A stretch of 64,000 nt of DNA from Allantophomopsis cytisporea (lineage: Eukaryota; Ascomycota; Leotiomycetes; Phacidiales; Phacidiaceae). Of the stretch, positions 1 through 13,457 are shown piece by piece. The position numbers were made by a program, and so were the translations under genes. The notes beneath the pieces are model-generated. The model saw only the letters and a list, made by a program, of their open reading frames with translations, did no database searches and was not told the origin of the DNA. Position 1 is the stretch's first letter. Every line of letters starts with the position of its first letter. The stretch covers positions 1,364,001 through 1,428,000 of the forward strand of contig CP103029.1 in the NCBI GenBank assembly GCA_024752435.1, written 5' to 3'.

Positions 1-3000
1 ACAGGTAGATTGGGAGACATGCGCTTGTGAATGTAGAATTGGACGATAATGATATCTTCCCACATGAACACAGGCGTCGAGAGCTGCTGCTGGACACATA
101 TCATCTGCGGGCGACTTGAAATTCCTCCTTTCTTTTTTTGTTTCTTTTTTCTTTTCCTTCTTCCATTTTGAATTTTCCAAGATTCCTCTCGCTGTGCATA
201 CATACATACAGTGTACATCAGCAGTTCCTGCAACTATGACGCCCGCAGTGCTCGACCTTCGACTGTGTAGGGCAAATGTGAGTCGACGGGAGATGAGAAA
301 TGATTTATCCGAGGCCGCGATTCGTAAGATGGGAGTCAGGATCTGGTTCTTGGAATGCAAAGGACTCTAGCTTTTTCTCACTCGATCCTGTTTGTCTCTT
401 ATTTTTTGTTTTCTTTCGCAATGGAGCAGCTTGCTTGAGAGGTGCGAATTTTCAGGTCAATGAGAGTTGCCCGATCCAACCTGAACAGCCCTCGGCTTGC
501 CGATCACAGAGCAGTGATCGATAATTCATCCAACAAGGAGGAGAAGACAAAGAAGAATTCCTGCCCTGCACATCAACCATGATGTCTGTCTATCTAATCA
601 CTCCATCATCAATCAATCCAATAGGTCAATAGGATTGAATGTCTAACAGGCTCTCATCGACTTCACTCCTTCAGGGCTGCCACTTCTGAGAGTTTGACAA
701 GTCCCGAACCGCGTTCTTATGAACTATGGTAATTCGGGAGGGCTTCAAGACTTCAGGATGCGGCAGATGGTGATTTATTATCTTGCGTCATTAATACATT
801 GTCTGTCTGGACTCCAAGACCTGCCACTAGGTAGCTCAGGAGTCGGCTACTTATTTCATCGTGATGCTGGATTGTATTGTATTCTCCAAAGTGCCGTTCT
901 CGCGTTCCACTACCATTCGGCAGCACGCCTACTTCTCCTATCCCTGTTGGCCTCCCGTACCGGATCGTCGATATTCTGGAAGATGACATGATCATCTCAA
1001 ATCCTATTCAATGAAACCCTATCTTACGATCAGAACTTCCAACATCATACGTTCAGATAAGGGTTACATAGTATTAGTCGCGCCTCTCCCTTATCTCCTT
1101 CTCTCTGGACGCGTCTACCATTGTACTCTTCGCGACTTCAAACTTTTGCTCGTGGAATTTGCCCTAGATGAGAATGTCGACGGCGCGATATACGGAGTGG
1201 TCCATAGATAGCGCAACTATTTCGTGTTTCAGCGGTTGTCTATTGTTCAATACTGCCATGTGTATAATTCCCGTGTCCTCATATGCTCAGGATGTCCCTT
1301 GGTTCTTTACCTTATCATCAACATTCTCTTAACCAAGCATTACTATCACCTTGCCTGTACCAGCGACCAACCCATCTCCCACATCCCATCAAGGTATCTT
1401 CCCGCAGTCTAGCAAAATATGCAATGAACGTGTTTCTGATACCGTGCCATTGCAAGACTAAAGTACTGTTCGTCAAAGGCTACCTGCCCATCACATGTTT
1501 TGCACTGTGCATTGGAATGAATGGGAGGAGAAAACGAGGAGGGTTCATCACAGCGCGGCACAGTATGTTCCATCATGTTCACTCCAACAACGAAAAGCAC
1601 TTTCAATATCAGCTACCTACCTATCTCACACACTCTCGCCTCGCGGCATCTCCCAATTGGAGAGGGTATGCGGCAGGATGATCTATGTTGTGTTAGTCGC
1701 TGACCGAGGTGCCGCCACAAACATTTAGCAGAAGCCTAGCACGCATAGGTAGCTAAAGTAACGGTGAGGTCCAAAAGGCTGCAGCCCAATAGCTGTCAGA
1801 GGAGCTCATGTGAACTCTCCTCATCATAGCTGTGAGTGGTATATCGATGCTTTGACCTTCCTGCACCTATGCAGCTACTGACTGCACATATTCCTTCCTC
1901 GCTCAACTTCAACAGGGTTGAAGCAGTTGGCCCTCCAAATCACAGCAATATTGATATTGGACTACTATCATTGAATCATCTCTGAATTCTTGACTTCCCT
2001 ATGAACTAAGATAAGTTACAAGGACCGTATTTTGTGCATGCAGCTCTGCTCAAACCAGACGGCACTCATATCCAATTCAACTGTCTCTTGATCTGCACTG
2101 GTCCTGCTCAACGTTCAACACTGTCACCCGTTTCAAGTCTTTTGAAAGTATAAAGGAGGGGGATGATGTGCTTTCAATTTCAGTTTGTGATGTGTACAAG
2201 GAAATTAATCAATTTTCAACGTACTCATGGGACATAATTTTTCAGGGCCGCCATGAGTACAGCTGGGATGCGATGTAAGCCATGTCTCTCGTTCAAATGC
2301 TCATGCATATTCTGACATGACAAGAGGTTTGTGAGAAAACAGACGAGTATTCTCCATACGAGAAATCTCGAACGTCATTGTAATACAACAGTAGTAAGAA
2401 TTGGCAGGTGTCAACTTCAGCTGCCAATTTCGAGGCATAATTGCAAGCCTCCCAACTCGTTGTCTGATCCAATAACACAAAAATGAAGAAGATGCTATTG
2501 AGTGGTGTGTTTTCTGTGATGTGTACATGCAGAGGGTGTGTGGGATCGATGGGGTCTCTGCCGGACCAACCACCTCAATGCCTCTTTTTTGTTGAAGGTG
2601 ATATTAGTATTCAATAGGGCAAATCGGTGGCAAGTCAGACAGTCAGTTAAACAAGTCAGCCTTCGATTAAGATTTCATAATCATATTCCTTGAATTTCCT
2701 GAGTTATGTCTCAGCTACCTGTCTCTGTGATGTCGTTTGAATCGCAACACGAGCGCCTTTTCTCAATTGTTCCAACTTGAATGGTGCGCTGTGCCGCGCT
2801 GGAGCGCCCGTCAATGGCGGTAAAAAGACAACATAATGGCAGGGTATCTAGGTAGTCCCTACGGAGTCCTGAAGCATGGGTGCGTATTGAATACAGTGCC
2901 AATGCAGTAATGTAATAAGGTCCGACCAGTAGAAGATTGTGGCCCGAATACCTCCGCTCTCTACACCTCTTGGACAAGGCTTTGATGTCGAAGCCTCCTC

Positions 3001-3338
3001 CGACGAGCACGAGAGGGTGCCTGTCGTTATCAAACAAACGTGCTTGACAGAGTACTCATGTTGTGTGATGATTGACGACATCCCTCCGGTGCACTCTAGG
3101 TGCCCGAGTACTACAAGTACAAATTACAAGTACTACGCAGTACGGACCAAAGACGAGGATAAATACAGGGAGATCGGTAAGGTACAGTTCAAGGCAGGGA
3201 ATAATTGCATTATCCGCACCGAATGTAGCACAGAGCGTTAGCGCGTTAAAGTTGTTAGTGTTTGGTACCTTGTGCATTCGAAATCTTGCATCGCATGTCT
3301 ACGATGCATACCCCTTCTCACGAACCAATATCAGTCCA

Positions 3339-3371
3339 AAAAAGAGGAAGAAGAAGAAGAAGTAGAAGAAA
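3339..3371 (+). repeat. GAA-rich simple repeat
   Basis: Purine-only tract dominated by AAG/GAA triplets, interrupted once by a T. It lies in gene-free sequence and has no evident function. Confidence 0.7.
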
Positions 3372-3967
3372 AGACAAGAACATTACCATGAAGAGGAAAC
3401 ATATGTCAGTGTGATCCGTCTATCTCGTCGTGGGCCGCTTCAAGGCCCAATGCAATGGATGATCGTCGCTTGCCCTTTTTGAAAAGCTACTATTCTCTTC
3501 GTGACATTGACAACGACGGCCCGATATGCTGAGAGCCTCGATGCCCTAAATCGGGGAAAGCTATCCGGTGCCGAGCAGGCGGCAGACCGAAGAGTGAGCC
3601 GTGGGCAAAGCTACGTTCTATCGGTCAAAATTCAGTACCCTGTCACTGATAACGTTTCAATTTAAGACTTGCTGGGTCATAGAGGACCGTCGGCACTGGC
3701 TGATATCCCAATCCAGCCTGTTGCACAGAAATGTGCACTTATATCACGTACTAAAACTGCCTTCAAGGCAGGCCATCACGTCGTTGTTCAACTGACAGCT
3801 TGACAATGAGTCGAGATCTACCAGTCTCTATTACTCGGTCGGCCAAGGCTTCACTGTCATTACTTCTTCTGCTCCGAGACGGCTATGCTTGGTCCGGAGT
3901 CTTACAAACAGGGCTTCTACCCGCGACTCTACAAGGGCCCAGGTCACATCGGCTTATGCTGGAGAGC

Positions 3968-3994
3968 TTGACCTTGACCTAGACCTTGACCTTG
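3968..3994 (+). repeat. Short GACCTT hexamer array
   Basis: Four near-perfect GACCTT/GACCTA units in tandem in gene-free sequence, a small minisatellite-like patch. Confidence 0.7.
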
Positions 3995-6900
3995 GCTATG
4001 GTTGGGAGATCTTGAAAAAGCCAGTGAGCATTTACTGGTACCTGTACCCAGTCAGCCATATGGACCAGCAGAGCGGGGCGATTGAGAAATCACAAGATCT
4101 TGATCTATTTACGTACCATATTCCGCCTGAGGAGACAACAATTCATCACTTGATCACGCACGGTACAGTCCTTTCACTACTGTTGTCATCATACACTATT
4201 CCAAAATTTGTCGATTTTTTACGTTGAGGATATACGATACGGTCTATGCATATTTCATTAGCCGTACTATATTTTCCACGTCATGCGGAGCATTATTCAC
4301 CCTCATTCAACAGGGTGCGATATTGCCGGATATTCGAATCTATCCCAATGAAAGCCTACCGTTCATATCATCAAGCACAACATCCCAAAAGCTAGAATAT
4401 ACGCCGGTGATACTTCCTCTTCAAGAGGTTCTCCGATATGTAGAAGTTGCTGGACACGTTCAAGAGGCGATTGTAGCCTTCTCAGTATGAGAAGCTCACA
4501 TTTTCACATATGAAACCATGTGAGGTTCTAACTGTTAGGATCATGGCATCTTTATTAAGTGAAAAAATCCCCACAAGATGAGATGGATCGGCATACTCTT
4601 TAGCAGGCGTTTCCCTATCTCCAGGTGAAGCCCTTCTATCCACATTCGAAGCGTGCGGCATTCACTTGTATCGCAGATATCAGGGACCAATTTGAATATG
4701 AACTTTGCCTCGTCAAGATGTGTTACTGACGTGTATTTTTGGCACTGCAAAAGGGATGGAGAACCCCAAGCACACTACCCATTCGAGATTCACAGCATGT
4801 TCGGGAAGAAGCCCTGAGGGTACAATAAACTGAGCCAACCAGAAAGTCAAGGTGGGCCAGTGCCACAAAATCTTGCCATTACCACAGGGGAATGGCCTTG
4901 TTACAATAGTATGCTCATACAGATCTTTCCATTTATCACAATGTTAAAATTAGAATGAAAACTGGAGCAGAATTCATGATACCAAAAGAACTATACTATG
5001 ACATATTTTGAGCAGAGGCCTCTAATGGATGTGAAGTAGTTCGCTGCTTGGCATCTCTACGGGAATGATCTGATCAAGCTTGTTCCGTGAATTTCACTAA
5101 GATTCGATTAGATCCGCTGTCAAAACGGGGCCATTCCGGCATAAAAGAATTGTGAAAATGAAAGCCTTTACACAGTATATCAGAATAGAAGCGCTCCATC
5201 CATCTTGTGCGATATCATGACTCCTTTAGGCCATCCGCACCCATTCACCGGTTCAAACAAAAACCGGTGTTAAGCTGGTTTTTGGCCTTGTCTGCGGCAT
5301 TAGTTACAACTATCAAACATCAGCCTCAATATGTCTCTATTCCAACTCCACATTCGCTTGCCTGACGTCTGCATTGGTCAGCTTTTGAAGAGGATCCGGC
5401 TCTCGGCCGAAAGGATTATCATTTCTGGAGGGGTTCTTTGGGCATCTGCTTGTCTCTCCTCGGCCCTGTCCCGAAATATGGGTGTTGTTGCAGAAATATA
5501 CATACGCAATACGCGATACTTATGTACATATAAATTAAGTTTTGGTTGATGTGGGGCTTATTGCGCACGGACGGGACGGGTAAGAGATCGATTTACGCTG
5601 TTGCTGTGACCTTGACCTTACAGAGAGGATGATCTCCTTGATGTGCCCACAATTCTTTCGCCCTACAGAAAGTCCATGAACAGGTTCTTTTATCCGATCG
5701 AGAAATGAGATGTGCCCTATGTTGCCAAGCATTGACAATCTGTCTTGATATGCATAAGTTGTGTTTTGGTATGTTTTTGCCCCCTTTTCTTGGTTTGATA
5801 TAGAAGTCCTGATAGGAAAACAACGCAGTCAAATACCCTCGTCACTATGGTTCGGTGCTGCTTTTTCTCGTTCAGGTTATATGCCATGTGCGAGGTTGGC
5901 CACGGTGGCCACGAGTAAAAGTATGCTTGAGAAGGACTGATCGGTTCACCTAATATGACCCGGGATTCGGAAAATCTGCACTCTATGAAGCTTTTCTGAA
6001 TGACGTCTCTTCCCTGGATGAACTGTGATCTCTTGCAGATGACAGTTCTTGATTCAAGCTTGCTCATGATTTCGTAGCAATTCTCAAAAGGGATGACCAA
6101 AGTAATCATCTCTAATTAAACTTCCTCACCATACCACAAATTCGAACATAAGGTACCGTGCGAATGCTACATTCATATATCGATCCCTTTGGTTATACGA
6201 ACCAATCGTCCTTTCGAGCCCTATTCCCCCTCTACTATCTGACGCTCATACTGTATCACATTTGGAGAACGACAGTTAAGGTTGTTTTGAAATAGGAAGG
6301 ACACCCCTGTTAACACGAGCTGAGGATGTCACTATGTCTGAAAATGTCCCTGGGTCCTAGAGAACTCTCATGCAAAGCCCAATTCGTTATGCTTCGTTTC
6401 CCGTCCCTGATATTGTCATGACGGAGTTCGTATACCACCACATCCATATGCCTTGGATCACAGCCCAATCTAGCCTGTCAGGTTATTACATCCCCACTCG
6501 ATAGCCCTGCTCTCTGTCTTACGTTACATCACGCAATCTCCTGCGACCAACAGATCGAGACCCCCAAAGAACATTGTGTCTCTACCTATACGAACTCCAT
6601 ATCTAACCGTCGAACAGCCTCCATTCAGCCTCCCTCGAGCGCTCAGCTTGCCTCGACTCCATATACCTCGCAGCTCGCTACCGAAGGGAACTGGAGAGCG
6701 AAGGAAAACTTGGACAGGCAACCCACCATCAACTAACTGTACATAACAGCGACTCCACTCCACCACGAGCAGGAAAAAACATCAAGGCTTCTTTTCGCTC
6801 ATCTGAAATGTGAGCGCTCATCTGGAGGATCCGAATATGAGCCACTATTCAGCGTCGGAAGAATAAGCAGATAATGACGTCTACTGCATGGCCACTTCCA

Positions 6901-8832
6901 TATTTCATATAATTATCCATGCCTTCTTAAGTCATCAAGAATGCATTCCATTCCTGCACTGTGCTGTGCTATACTGTGTACTGTGTGTATATATGCATAC
7001 CATCTTGCCCAGCCAAGACCTCACTCTCGCTGGTATCGGGTATCGGGCAGACGATTTATGCAGACAGACAGCTTTTGCCGACAGATGCTGCCAGAAGCAC
7101 AGCTAAAACCCAAATTTCAGAAAATATGGGGTGGAGATGGCCGAAAGCCTCCTTCTGCATATAGTTTGTACGTTAGCCACTGTGCTGTGCAGTTTGTACC
7201 AAACACTCTACTGCGTGAGGTAAAGCTTATGTGCCGGCAATTCTATCAATGTCGACGGCGTCGGCTGTATTGTCCGCTTGCCGGTACTGTGATGCATAAG
7301 TGGGAGCTTGCCGATGGGACAAGCAAAAGACTCGGGCCCCTGGTTACGATTTCAGAGTATGCAATGCGATGTTCGATAGGTGCAGTAGTTGTGAGTTGGT
7401 ACAGTACGGCGCCTTAGCAAGGTGTTTGGATGTGCTCATGAGATACAAAAGATTCAAGCTACTTCAGTATACCCCTCATCCTGTCTCTGCCCTGGATGCT
7501 GCCGTCCACTTATTGGATTGTATACTTAAAGTTCTTTGTCCGTGCTCACTCAGAAGAGGGCCTCCATTCCTAATGGATATCTACCAAGTACAGATTTAGT
7601 AATTGTGGCTGCCCCTTCACGAATCGCATCTTGTTTAGCCTTTTTATCTCGCCTTGTAAGGCCCGGCATGAGCTGGGCAGAGTACTATCAATACACTGCG
7701 TACATACGCCAAGTAAGATAGCCTACACGCTACACTACAAAGCAATACTATACATATGCTTGTAGAGGTACTGGACTATACAGAAAACATACGCCATATG
7801 CAATGTGTAACATACATCATTCACAAATGTTGTGCTGTGAATTCAACTATCCTGTCAGGCTTGCATTTCCGCGGCGTCTTACCGGCCGGCTCGAGCTGCC
7901 AACTGTTTCTCCCGTGTTCGCGAGGTCATATGTTCCATTGCGTTTTTTGGTGATTACGTACTATGTGATAAGGGAGATTATTGACCCCATAGTTCGTAGT
8001 CGTTGCCGCCATCGTTGTCGTCCCAATAGCGGACCGCAGTGCCAGGACTTGGCCATCACGGACGAGAGCCCTTCTACATAGAGCTATGACCATGATATGG
8101 GTAGTGCTTCACAATGATCGGCAATTTCCTGTCTCTCTTCTGCTAAGTCGTCAACATCAGCCCCACGCCGGGGGTGATCTATGAGGTGCTTGATGATACG
8201 TGGCTATACGTTAACCTACCCTTGGAAATATAACCTGCGCACATGCCTCGCGCTCTCAGCCCTTGATACAACGTTGTGTGAGGACGGAAAAGTGTCAAAT
8301 CAGTAGCGAAAAGAGTAATAGCCTTTATACTCTGACTTTTGTCCTCAGCTCATTGCTGTACTGTCGATGAAATCCGAGAGAAGCCAGATACCGACCTTAG
8401 AAAGCCCATCCCCAATTGATGGCAATTGACAATTCGTGCCTCGCTTTCCGATGCTGCTTCGTCTGCGTGGATGTTGGATGTTGCACTGTCCCCCGGGACT
8501 ATGAGCCTCTGCGTGCGCTGTTAGAGCTCATCTGCTTTGAAAATACCGGCATACTGGACCATTTTAAGCATCCACAGCCTTCAGTTTCCTCACGACAATA
8601 GCCGTTATATTTTTTCACCAGATTCTAGATGCCGTCATCGGTCTAAGTCTAGTAATGGATTGAGGGGCCGAGCGTATAGGAGTAAATCACCGAATAACGG
8701 AGTACTGGGGAATCGGAAAATAGCGAAGACTGCCGTTTATCTAGGCAAGAGAGAAAAAAGAGGAGCAGTGTTTGAATATAGGCAATGACTAAATATCCAC
8801 AAAAGAGACAGATGCTAAGCCGGCGTTGTAAA

Positions 8833-9218
8833 TGAACAACACCGTAAATTTGGGCAAAGCCTTCCATATAAGAACAATGAGAAAACAAGTCAATTGTTCA
8901 ACTCAACTTACGCACCTGAATTTTCAGGGGAGACTCAGAAATGATTTTATCAAGTATGGTATTCAAAGCATTGTTCTCAAGTACAGATACCACCTCACGT
9001 GAAGCAAGCGTTGCAATATCTGATTGAATAACCGCTCGATTTCTGCTAGACTCTTCGGGCCAGCCATTAAAGATGTGATCTGAGCTACCGAGAGCGATCC
9101 ATGGAATTACGCTGTCGACTTCGGCAAGAGCTTGGATGAAGAAAACAGGCGCTGAAGCTTTGGGGCTCAGCACCATCGCATATTCCAACAAACCTGGCAA
9201 TAGGATTGATCTCGGCAC
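8833..9218 (-). pseudogene. Unidentified coding-like fragment
   Basis: A 106-codon open frame on the minus strand (about 9218 to 8898) reads like real protein, with a segment SSDHIFNGWPEESSRNR followed by an amphipathic helix-like stretch ending SESPLKIQ. It opens without an ATG at its left edge; the first in-frame ATG is internal. After KIQ a GT-led segment could be an intron ending TATGGAAG, and the sequence beyond it continues in phase with ALPKFTVLFIYNAGLASVSF before a stop. I do not recognise the family. No credible upstream exon was found, so it is more likely a gene remnant than an intact gene, although a missed exon is possible. Confidence 0.3.
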
Positions 9219-9532
9219 CTTTCTAGATCTCGAGTTGGGAATGCGTTCGCAATGTTGTTTTGTTTAGGTTCTTCTCTAGAAGATTCCCATGATTTTCAAC
9301 CTTGCGCCTCAAAATTGACTTTTGGCCTGAACATGATTTGGCGCCCCATATGTCTTCTAAAGGCCTTCTACAAACAACGCACCTGCTGGGCACATATTCC
9401 AATGGAGCTGGGGGCGAAGCCTTGTTACAACTGCTCGCATGACCATGTCAAAAAAAACCACCACATATTCGTACTTACATGAGTAAGCTATGGCTTTCAA
9501 GCGCAAATCTACCCAAGGTCCGTACATATGAA

Positions 9533-11566
9533 TCAAATGGCATCCTCGCCCGAGAGCTCGTTGGCATCGTCGAAAGACTCCATTAGCTCTTCCTCGCTGG
9601 CCTCCATTCCTTTGAAATCCATGAGCTTTTGGTTCTTTTCCTCAGCTGCGGCATCTGATTAGTATACAAGGTCTACGAAAAAGGGATCAAAACATGATTG
9701 AGACTTACTCTGTGGAATAACTTCGAGGTTTTCTTGGACCTCGCAGTCTTGGAGGATGCTTTCTTCGCCAACGACGCTTCTGCGTCCCAAGATACAGCCT
9801 GTCAGTTTACATCCTTTCCCAACAATGACGCCGTCCATGAGCACGCAGCGAGTAAGCTTAGCTCCTAATTTTATCTGACAGTTCGCGCCCACAACACACT
9901 CTTTAATAGAACACTTCTCCTCCACCATGACATTCTCTGCAATGAGACAATCCTGGGTAGTGACTGTAGCTCTCTGGGGAACCACAGCAGAAGAGGCAAT
10001 CTTGCTGGCATGTGCGAAGGGAGAGGATGCGACACGTCCTACTGCATCGATGGCCTCTAGCTTAGCTAGTTGTAAGGAGACCGATAACAACAAAGGTGCG
10101 GTATCTACACGACGGATCAATGGACAGTCCGTCTTTGATGGGTGGACATAGGCAAGAATCGGTGGAATCTCTAGAGCCTCCTTTGTCTCAATGACTGGAG
10201 TGATGATACCCGAGTCTGACATCTTTGTTTCTGGTTCTGATTCGTGTAATCTGGAAGTCCATGTTGTGCTCAGGCTGCCAATATCGACCTCGTCGTCAAG
10301 GAGACTGTTTCCCATACCATCGTCACCAGCATTTTTATCTGGAGTATCAAAGATCTGTCGTAGTCCAAGCTTCTCAGCAAGACCGTCTTGCCATCCTGCC
10401 TTGGCCCACCAGCCCACCACATCCTCACTGATTGTGTCCATATGATCATTAGCATTGATCATATCCATTACCCATGCAGGGAAAATATATATATGCGCAT
10501 CACGATGTGAGCTCAGCATCCTCAGCTTGGCATGCTTGCGGAATAAACTATGTCTGAGCGGCAGCCCCTTCTTTTCTTCCATGATATCGTTAAGTGTATC
10601 AGTAGGTGTTGCATAGAGAAGCTTGGAGGTTTGTGGCAGAAGAGACTTGTTAGACGGGGGAACAGGACCAGTTGCGAGTGGAGTTGTGGCAATGAAGTCA
10701 GTTTCCTCTCCTTTCACACGCGTCTCGCCCTTCGTTTGATAGTAAACGGTCAACCCTCCACGTCGACCTCCTTTCTCACCACCGAGAGCCATCTTTGGTC
10801 CTGTAAACTCCTTTCCTCCTCCAGTAGCACCACCAAGTCCAGCTTCTTTGACCATCCATGTCTCAAGAAGAGCTTCTCCGCCCAATTCGCAAACAAGATC
10901 ACAAGGTAATACCATGAAATCACCCTTGACGACCGCACGTACTTCCGGTAAGCGAAAGATCTCGGCTGTACCCGTTGTTTGCTCAAGATCTTTAGGGCAA
11001 AGAAGGTATGGCTTTGGAAGTGGCAGAGTGGTCAAGTGTGGGTTAGTGTTGAGAGATGTGGTGATTGCTGCAGCCGATGATGGTGGTGCAATTAAAGTGA
11101 TATCTACAACTTTGTGTCAGTACTAACTTATTCCAAGTAAAATCTCAAGGAATTATCGTGAAAATCGTAAAGGTCGTGATATTCGACTTGAAGTGACATA
11201 TCTCGTGACTCCAAATTGGCAATATGTGGCCATGCATTTAGTATGCTGCGAAGACTGTGAGACGACCCGGGCCTCCAACAGTGCATCTCATAAGAAATGC
11301 CAGAAGATGAGAAGTAAACAAAAAGCCACGTGAACTGCAAAAAACAAAAAGGAGAACAACGATGAAAAATAGACGTATAACTTACTTGTAATACCCATGC
11401 GATAACAGAAATCCAAGGGATACCAGACCATAGGTCTATTCGCGATTGGAATCAAGGCCTTTGGGAACTCTTCTGGATTAGATGTAAAGGTCGTGAAAGA
11501 GACTCCAGGTCCACACAGAATGATGGCCTGGAACCCAGGCGACGGCATTGAAAGTGCGTGTGGCAT
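9533..11566 (-). CDS. GCD1: eIF2B gamma subunit (guanine nucleotide exchange factor)
   Basis: Gamma subunit of eIF2B, the cytosolic factor that reloads eIF2 with GTP; with the epsilon subunit it forms the catalytic part and is a target of eIF2-phosphorylation control. Three exons: 11566-11386, 11103-9709 and 9654-9533, joining in frame to 565 residues. The N-terminus has the nucleotidyltransferase-like fold seen in this family (AIILCGPG, then PKALIPIANRPMVWYPLDFC and, later, GDFMVLPCDLVCELGG). The last third carries left-handed beta-helix hexapeptide-like repeats (VVGANCQIKLGAKLTRCVL, GVIVGKGCKLTGCILGRRS). The acidic tail (EEELMESFDD) is encoded by the last exon. Intron 1 is 281 bases, unusually long for this window; the join GIT-N-ITLIAPP restores the conserved strand. 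Lies 408 bases from, and divergent to, the Pex22-like gene. Confidence 0.93.
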
Positions 11567-11761
11567 GCTGCGTTCTTTCTCCGATGATCGTGAAGATGTC
11601 TGGAAATATTATTTGATAATGCTACTATTCAATCCAAGGTGTTGAACGAGCTAGAACAAAGGTGGTGCGTGTATCTGCAAGGGTCTCTAAATTTTTGATG
11701 CTCGAAATATTCGTTCGAGAATGGCTGTCGCGAAATTAGTCACCGAATAACTGTTGTATAT

Positions 11762-11767
11762 CACGTG
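11762..11767. promoter_or_regulatory. CACGTG E-box between divergent genes
   Basis: TCACGTG lies in the 408-base gap between GCD1 and the Pex22-like gene; a second CACGTG is at 11906-11911. CACGTG is the core bound by fungal bHLH factors such as Cbf1 and Pho4. That these copies are functional is inference. Confidence 0.45.
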
Positions 11768-11974
11768 CTGTATTAAGGTAAGACAGCAAGTCATAACACC
11801 AGCCCCGCTGCTGATTGGTGTGGCTGGGGTTGCAACACTGGGAACAAGGCAGCACAAACATATCAGCCTCGCACAGCTGCACAACACCGTATCTCAAAAC
11901 AACAACACGTGTGGTTACATTCCAATATCTCAATAAGTATTTTTGATGAGAATGTGATTGCTGTCTTTGCATAA

Positions 11975-13308
11975 ATGTCGTCTTCAAATGATCGCAGGTC
12001 ACGTAGACCACTACCGGCTATCAATACTCGCCGAGGCGCATTCGGCTACTGGGTCCCACTGGCACTGACAGTTACAATTGCAACCATTGGAATTGCAGCC
12101 TGGATATGGAGCGAAAGACAGGATGACGATGAAGATGAAAATCCTGAATACGGCAGAAACCCTGATGGAAGTGTACGCGCAGCACCTCCAACCTATGCCT
12201 CAGAACCAGGACCGGGTGAGGCTGGGTACGGCACAACATCACAGACAGCAGAGGACAACAACAGCTATGTGTCACGAATGTCTGGTGCATTGCGACGAAC
12301 CCCGAGCCCACAACAGTTTTTAGATGGAGCCAGTCGAACAGTCGCCGCTGGTGTGGCTGCAGCTGGAGCCGCTGTGGGAAATGCTTTATCATCTATCCGA
12401 GAAGAGGATAAGAGCGCGTACAGAGACCATGAGACTTGGTCCCAGGAAGCGGAATCAAGAAGGATTCAGCAGCAGGGAAGTGCTCTACGTGGCCCAGCAA
12501 ACACGAGTCTTGTAGTAGGTGGTGGTCCAGGAAGGACTGTTGCCATTGTTGTATCTGCCGACATGGATCAAAGCCACGATGGTGAACTTGGCGATCATCA
12601 CGAATTGGCTGTAAGTACTCCTGAAATACAGCCTTGAACGCTGCGGCTGATATTTAATTGCAGTCTATATTGTCACATCTTCCTAAAAACACAGATTTTT
12701 CGCAAACACGTTTATTTGTTCTCATCTACACTCCTGACCTGAAGGAACACCCTCTTGACAATAACCAAAACCCTGAAGATTCTATCAGCTCTTCTTTTTC
12801 GAATATTGGTCACGATCAACTTCAGCATTCGACTGAAACACTTGGCAAAACATTGTAAGTATCCTGTTGGTCTGTGACGTGCGCAAGCTAATTGTCTTCT
12901 AGGCCGGTTATGCCGGCGCCAAATCCCGCTTTTGCGGACTTGTACAAAGAGGCGCTTTCGTTGGTGGAGAGGAAGACTATGGTATTACCGTTTACTTCTC
13001 AGACAGGGCATCTCCATATACTGAGGCATCTTAATCCTGACGTTGTCTATCTTCAAGAGTCATTAGCTGGTGAGAATGGCAGTGCCATAAGTCAGCTACA
13101 AAGTTGGTACCGTCATGACATCGTCTTGGTCGTCGGAGCTGGTGGTGGCCATGGTGGGCTCGCTGATAGTGACTCAGAGCTATCTGCAGCCAAGCCTGAA
13201 CACTGGTGGGAAAGAGAGGACAGAGTTGGGCGAGGGAGAGGAATTATCGTAGTTGAAGGAAACCATGTTGGAGATGATTGGGTTCGTCGTGTGGAGGGAA
13301 AGCAATAA
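11975..13308 (+). CDS. Pex22-like single-pass membrane protein
   Basis: Three exons (11975-12610, 12664-12854, 12903-13308) give 410 residues. After a basic N-terminus (SNDRRSRRPLP) there is one membrane segment at about residues 24-45 (GYWVPLALTVTIATIGIAAW), then a long low-complexity acidic and Ala-rich linker, then a globular C-terminal part with alternating hydrophobic strands (RTVAIVVSADMD, TRLFVLIYTPDLKEHP, TMVLPFTSQTGHLHILRHL, HDIVLVVGAGGG, GIIVVEGNHVGDDWVRR). This layout, a short N-terminal anchor plus a cytosolic Rossmann/HAD-like domain, matches the peroxin-22-like proteins of filamentous ascomycetes, which would anchor the ubiquitin-conjugating enzyme Pex4 at peroxisomes for receptor recycling. 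The assignment rests on architecture and general resemblance, not on a catalytic motif. Both introns have clean GTAAGT donors. Confidence 0.6.
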
Positions 13309-13451
13309 TGCAACCTAATGGATCCGATGAACGAAGTAATGATTAGCGATTGGAGGGCATTTTCTTTTCCGCAATATCTATTAAGCTTTGGTGTTATGAA
13401 CAGTTGCGGGCAGACAGTTGTACGTGTTAATGAAGTCGTGAATAAAACTAG

Positions 13452-13457
13452 CACGTG
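13452..13457. promoter_or_regulatory. CACGTG E-box next to CCAAT upstream of SPT20
   Basis: GCACGTGACCAAT places a bHLH-type E-box directly beside a CCAAT box about 330 bases upstream of the SPT20 start, in the gap after the Pex22-like gene. The sequence is plain; a regulatory role is inferred. Confidence 0.45.

Larger units (their letters stand above)
1..9532. other. Long stretch without a supportable gene
   Basis: About 9.5 kb in which no open frame shows a recognisable domain, a convincing start, or a chain of exons with matching splice phases. The longest frames (about 158 codons near 6941-7417, 130 codons on the minus strand near 5717-6109) have compositions that look random. Short low-complexity tracts occur (GAA-rich near 3340, GACCTT hexamers near 3968). 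One coding-like block on the minus strand near 8.8-9.2 kb is listed separately. The stretch could be a long regulatory region, non-coding transcripts, or old decayed sequence; I cannot tell which. Confidence 0.6.

Noticed and set aside
5717..6109. 130-codon minus-strand open frame
   Set aside because: No domain, no repeated pattern, no splicing partner; typical chance frame.
6941..7417. 158-codon plus-strand open frame
   Set aside because: Composition is random-looking, rich in Cys, Arg and Tyr without pattern. No start context, domain or exon partner was found.
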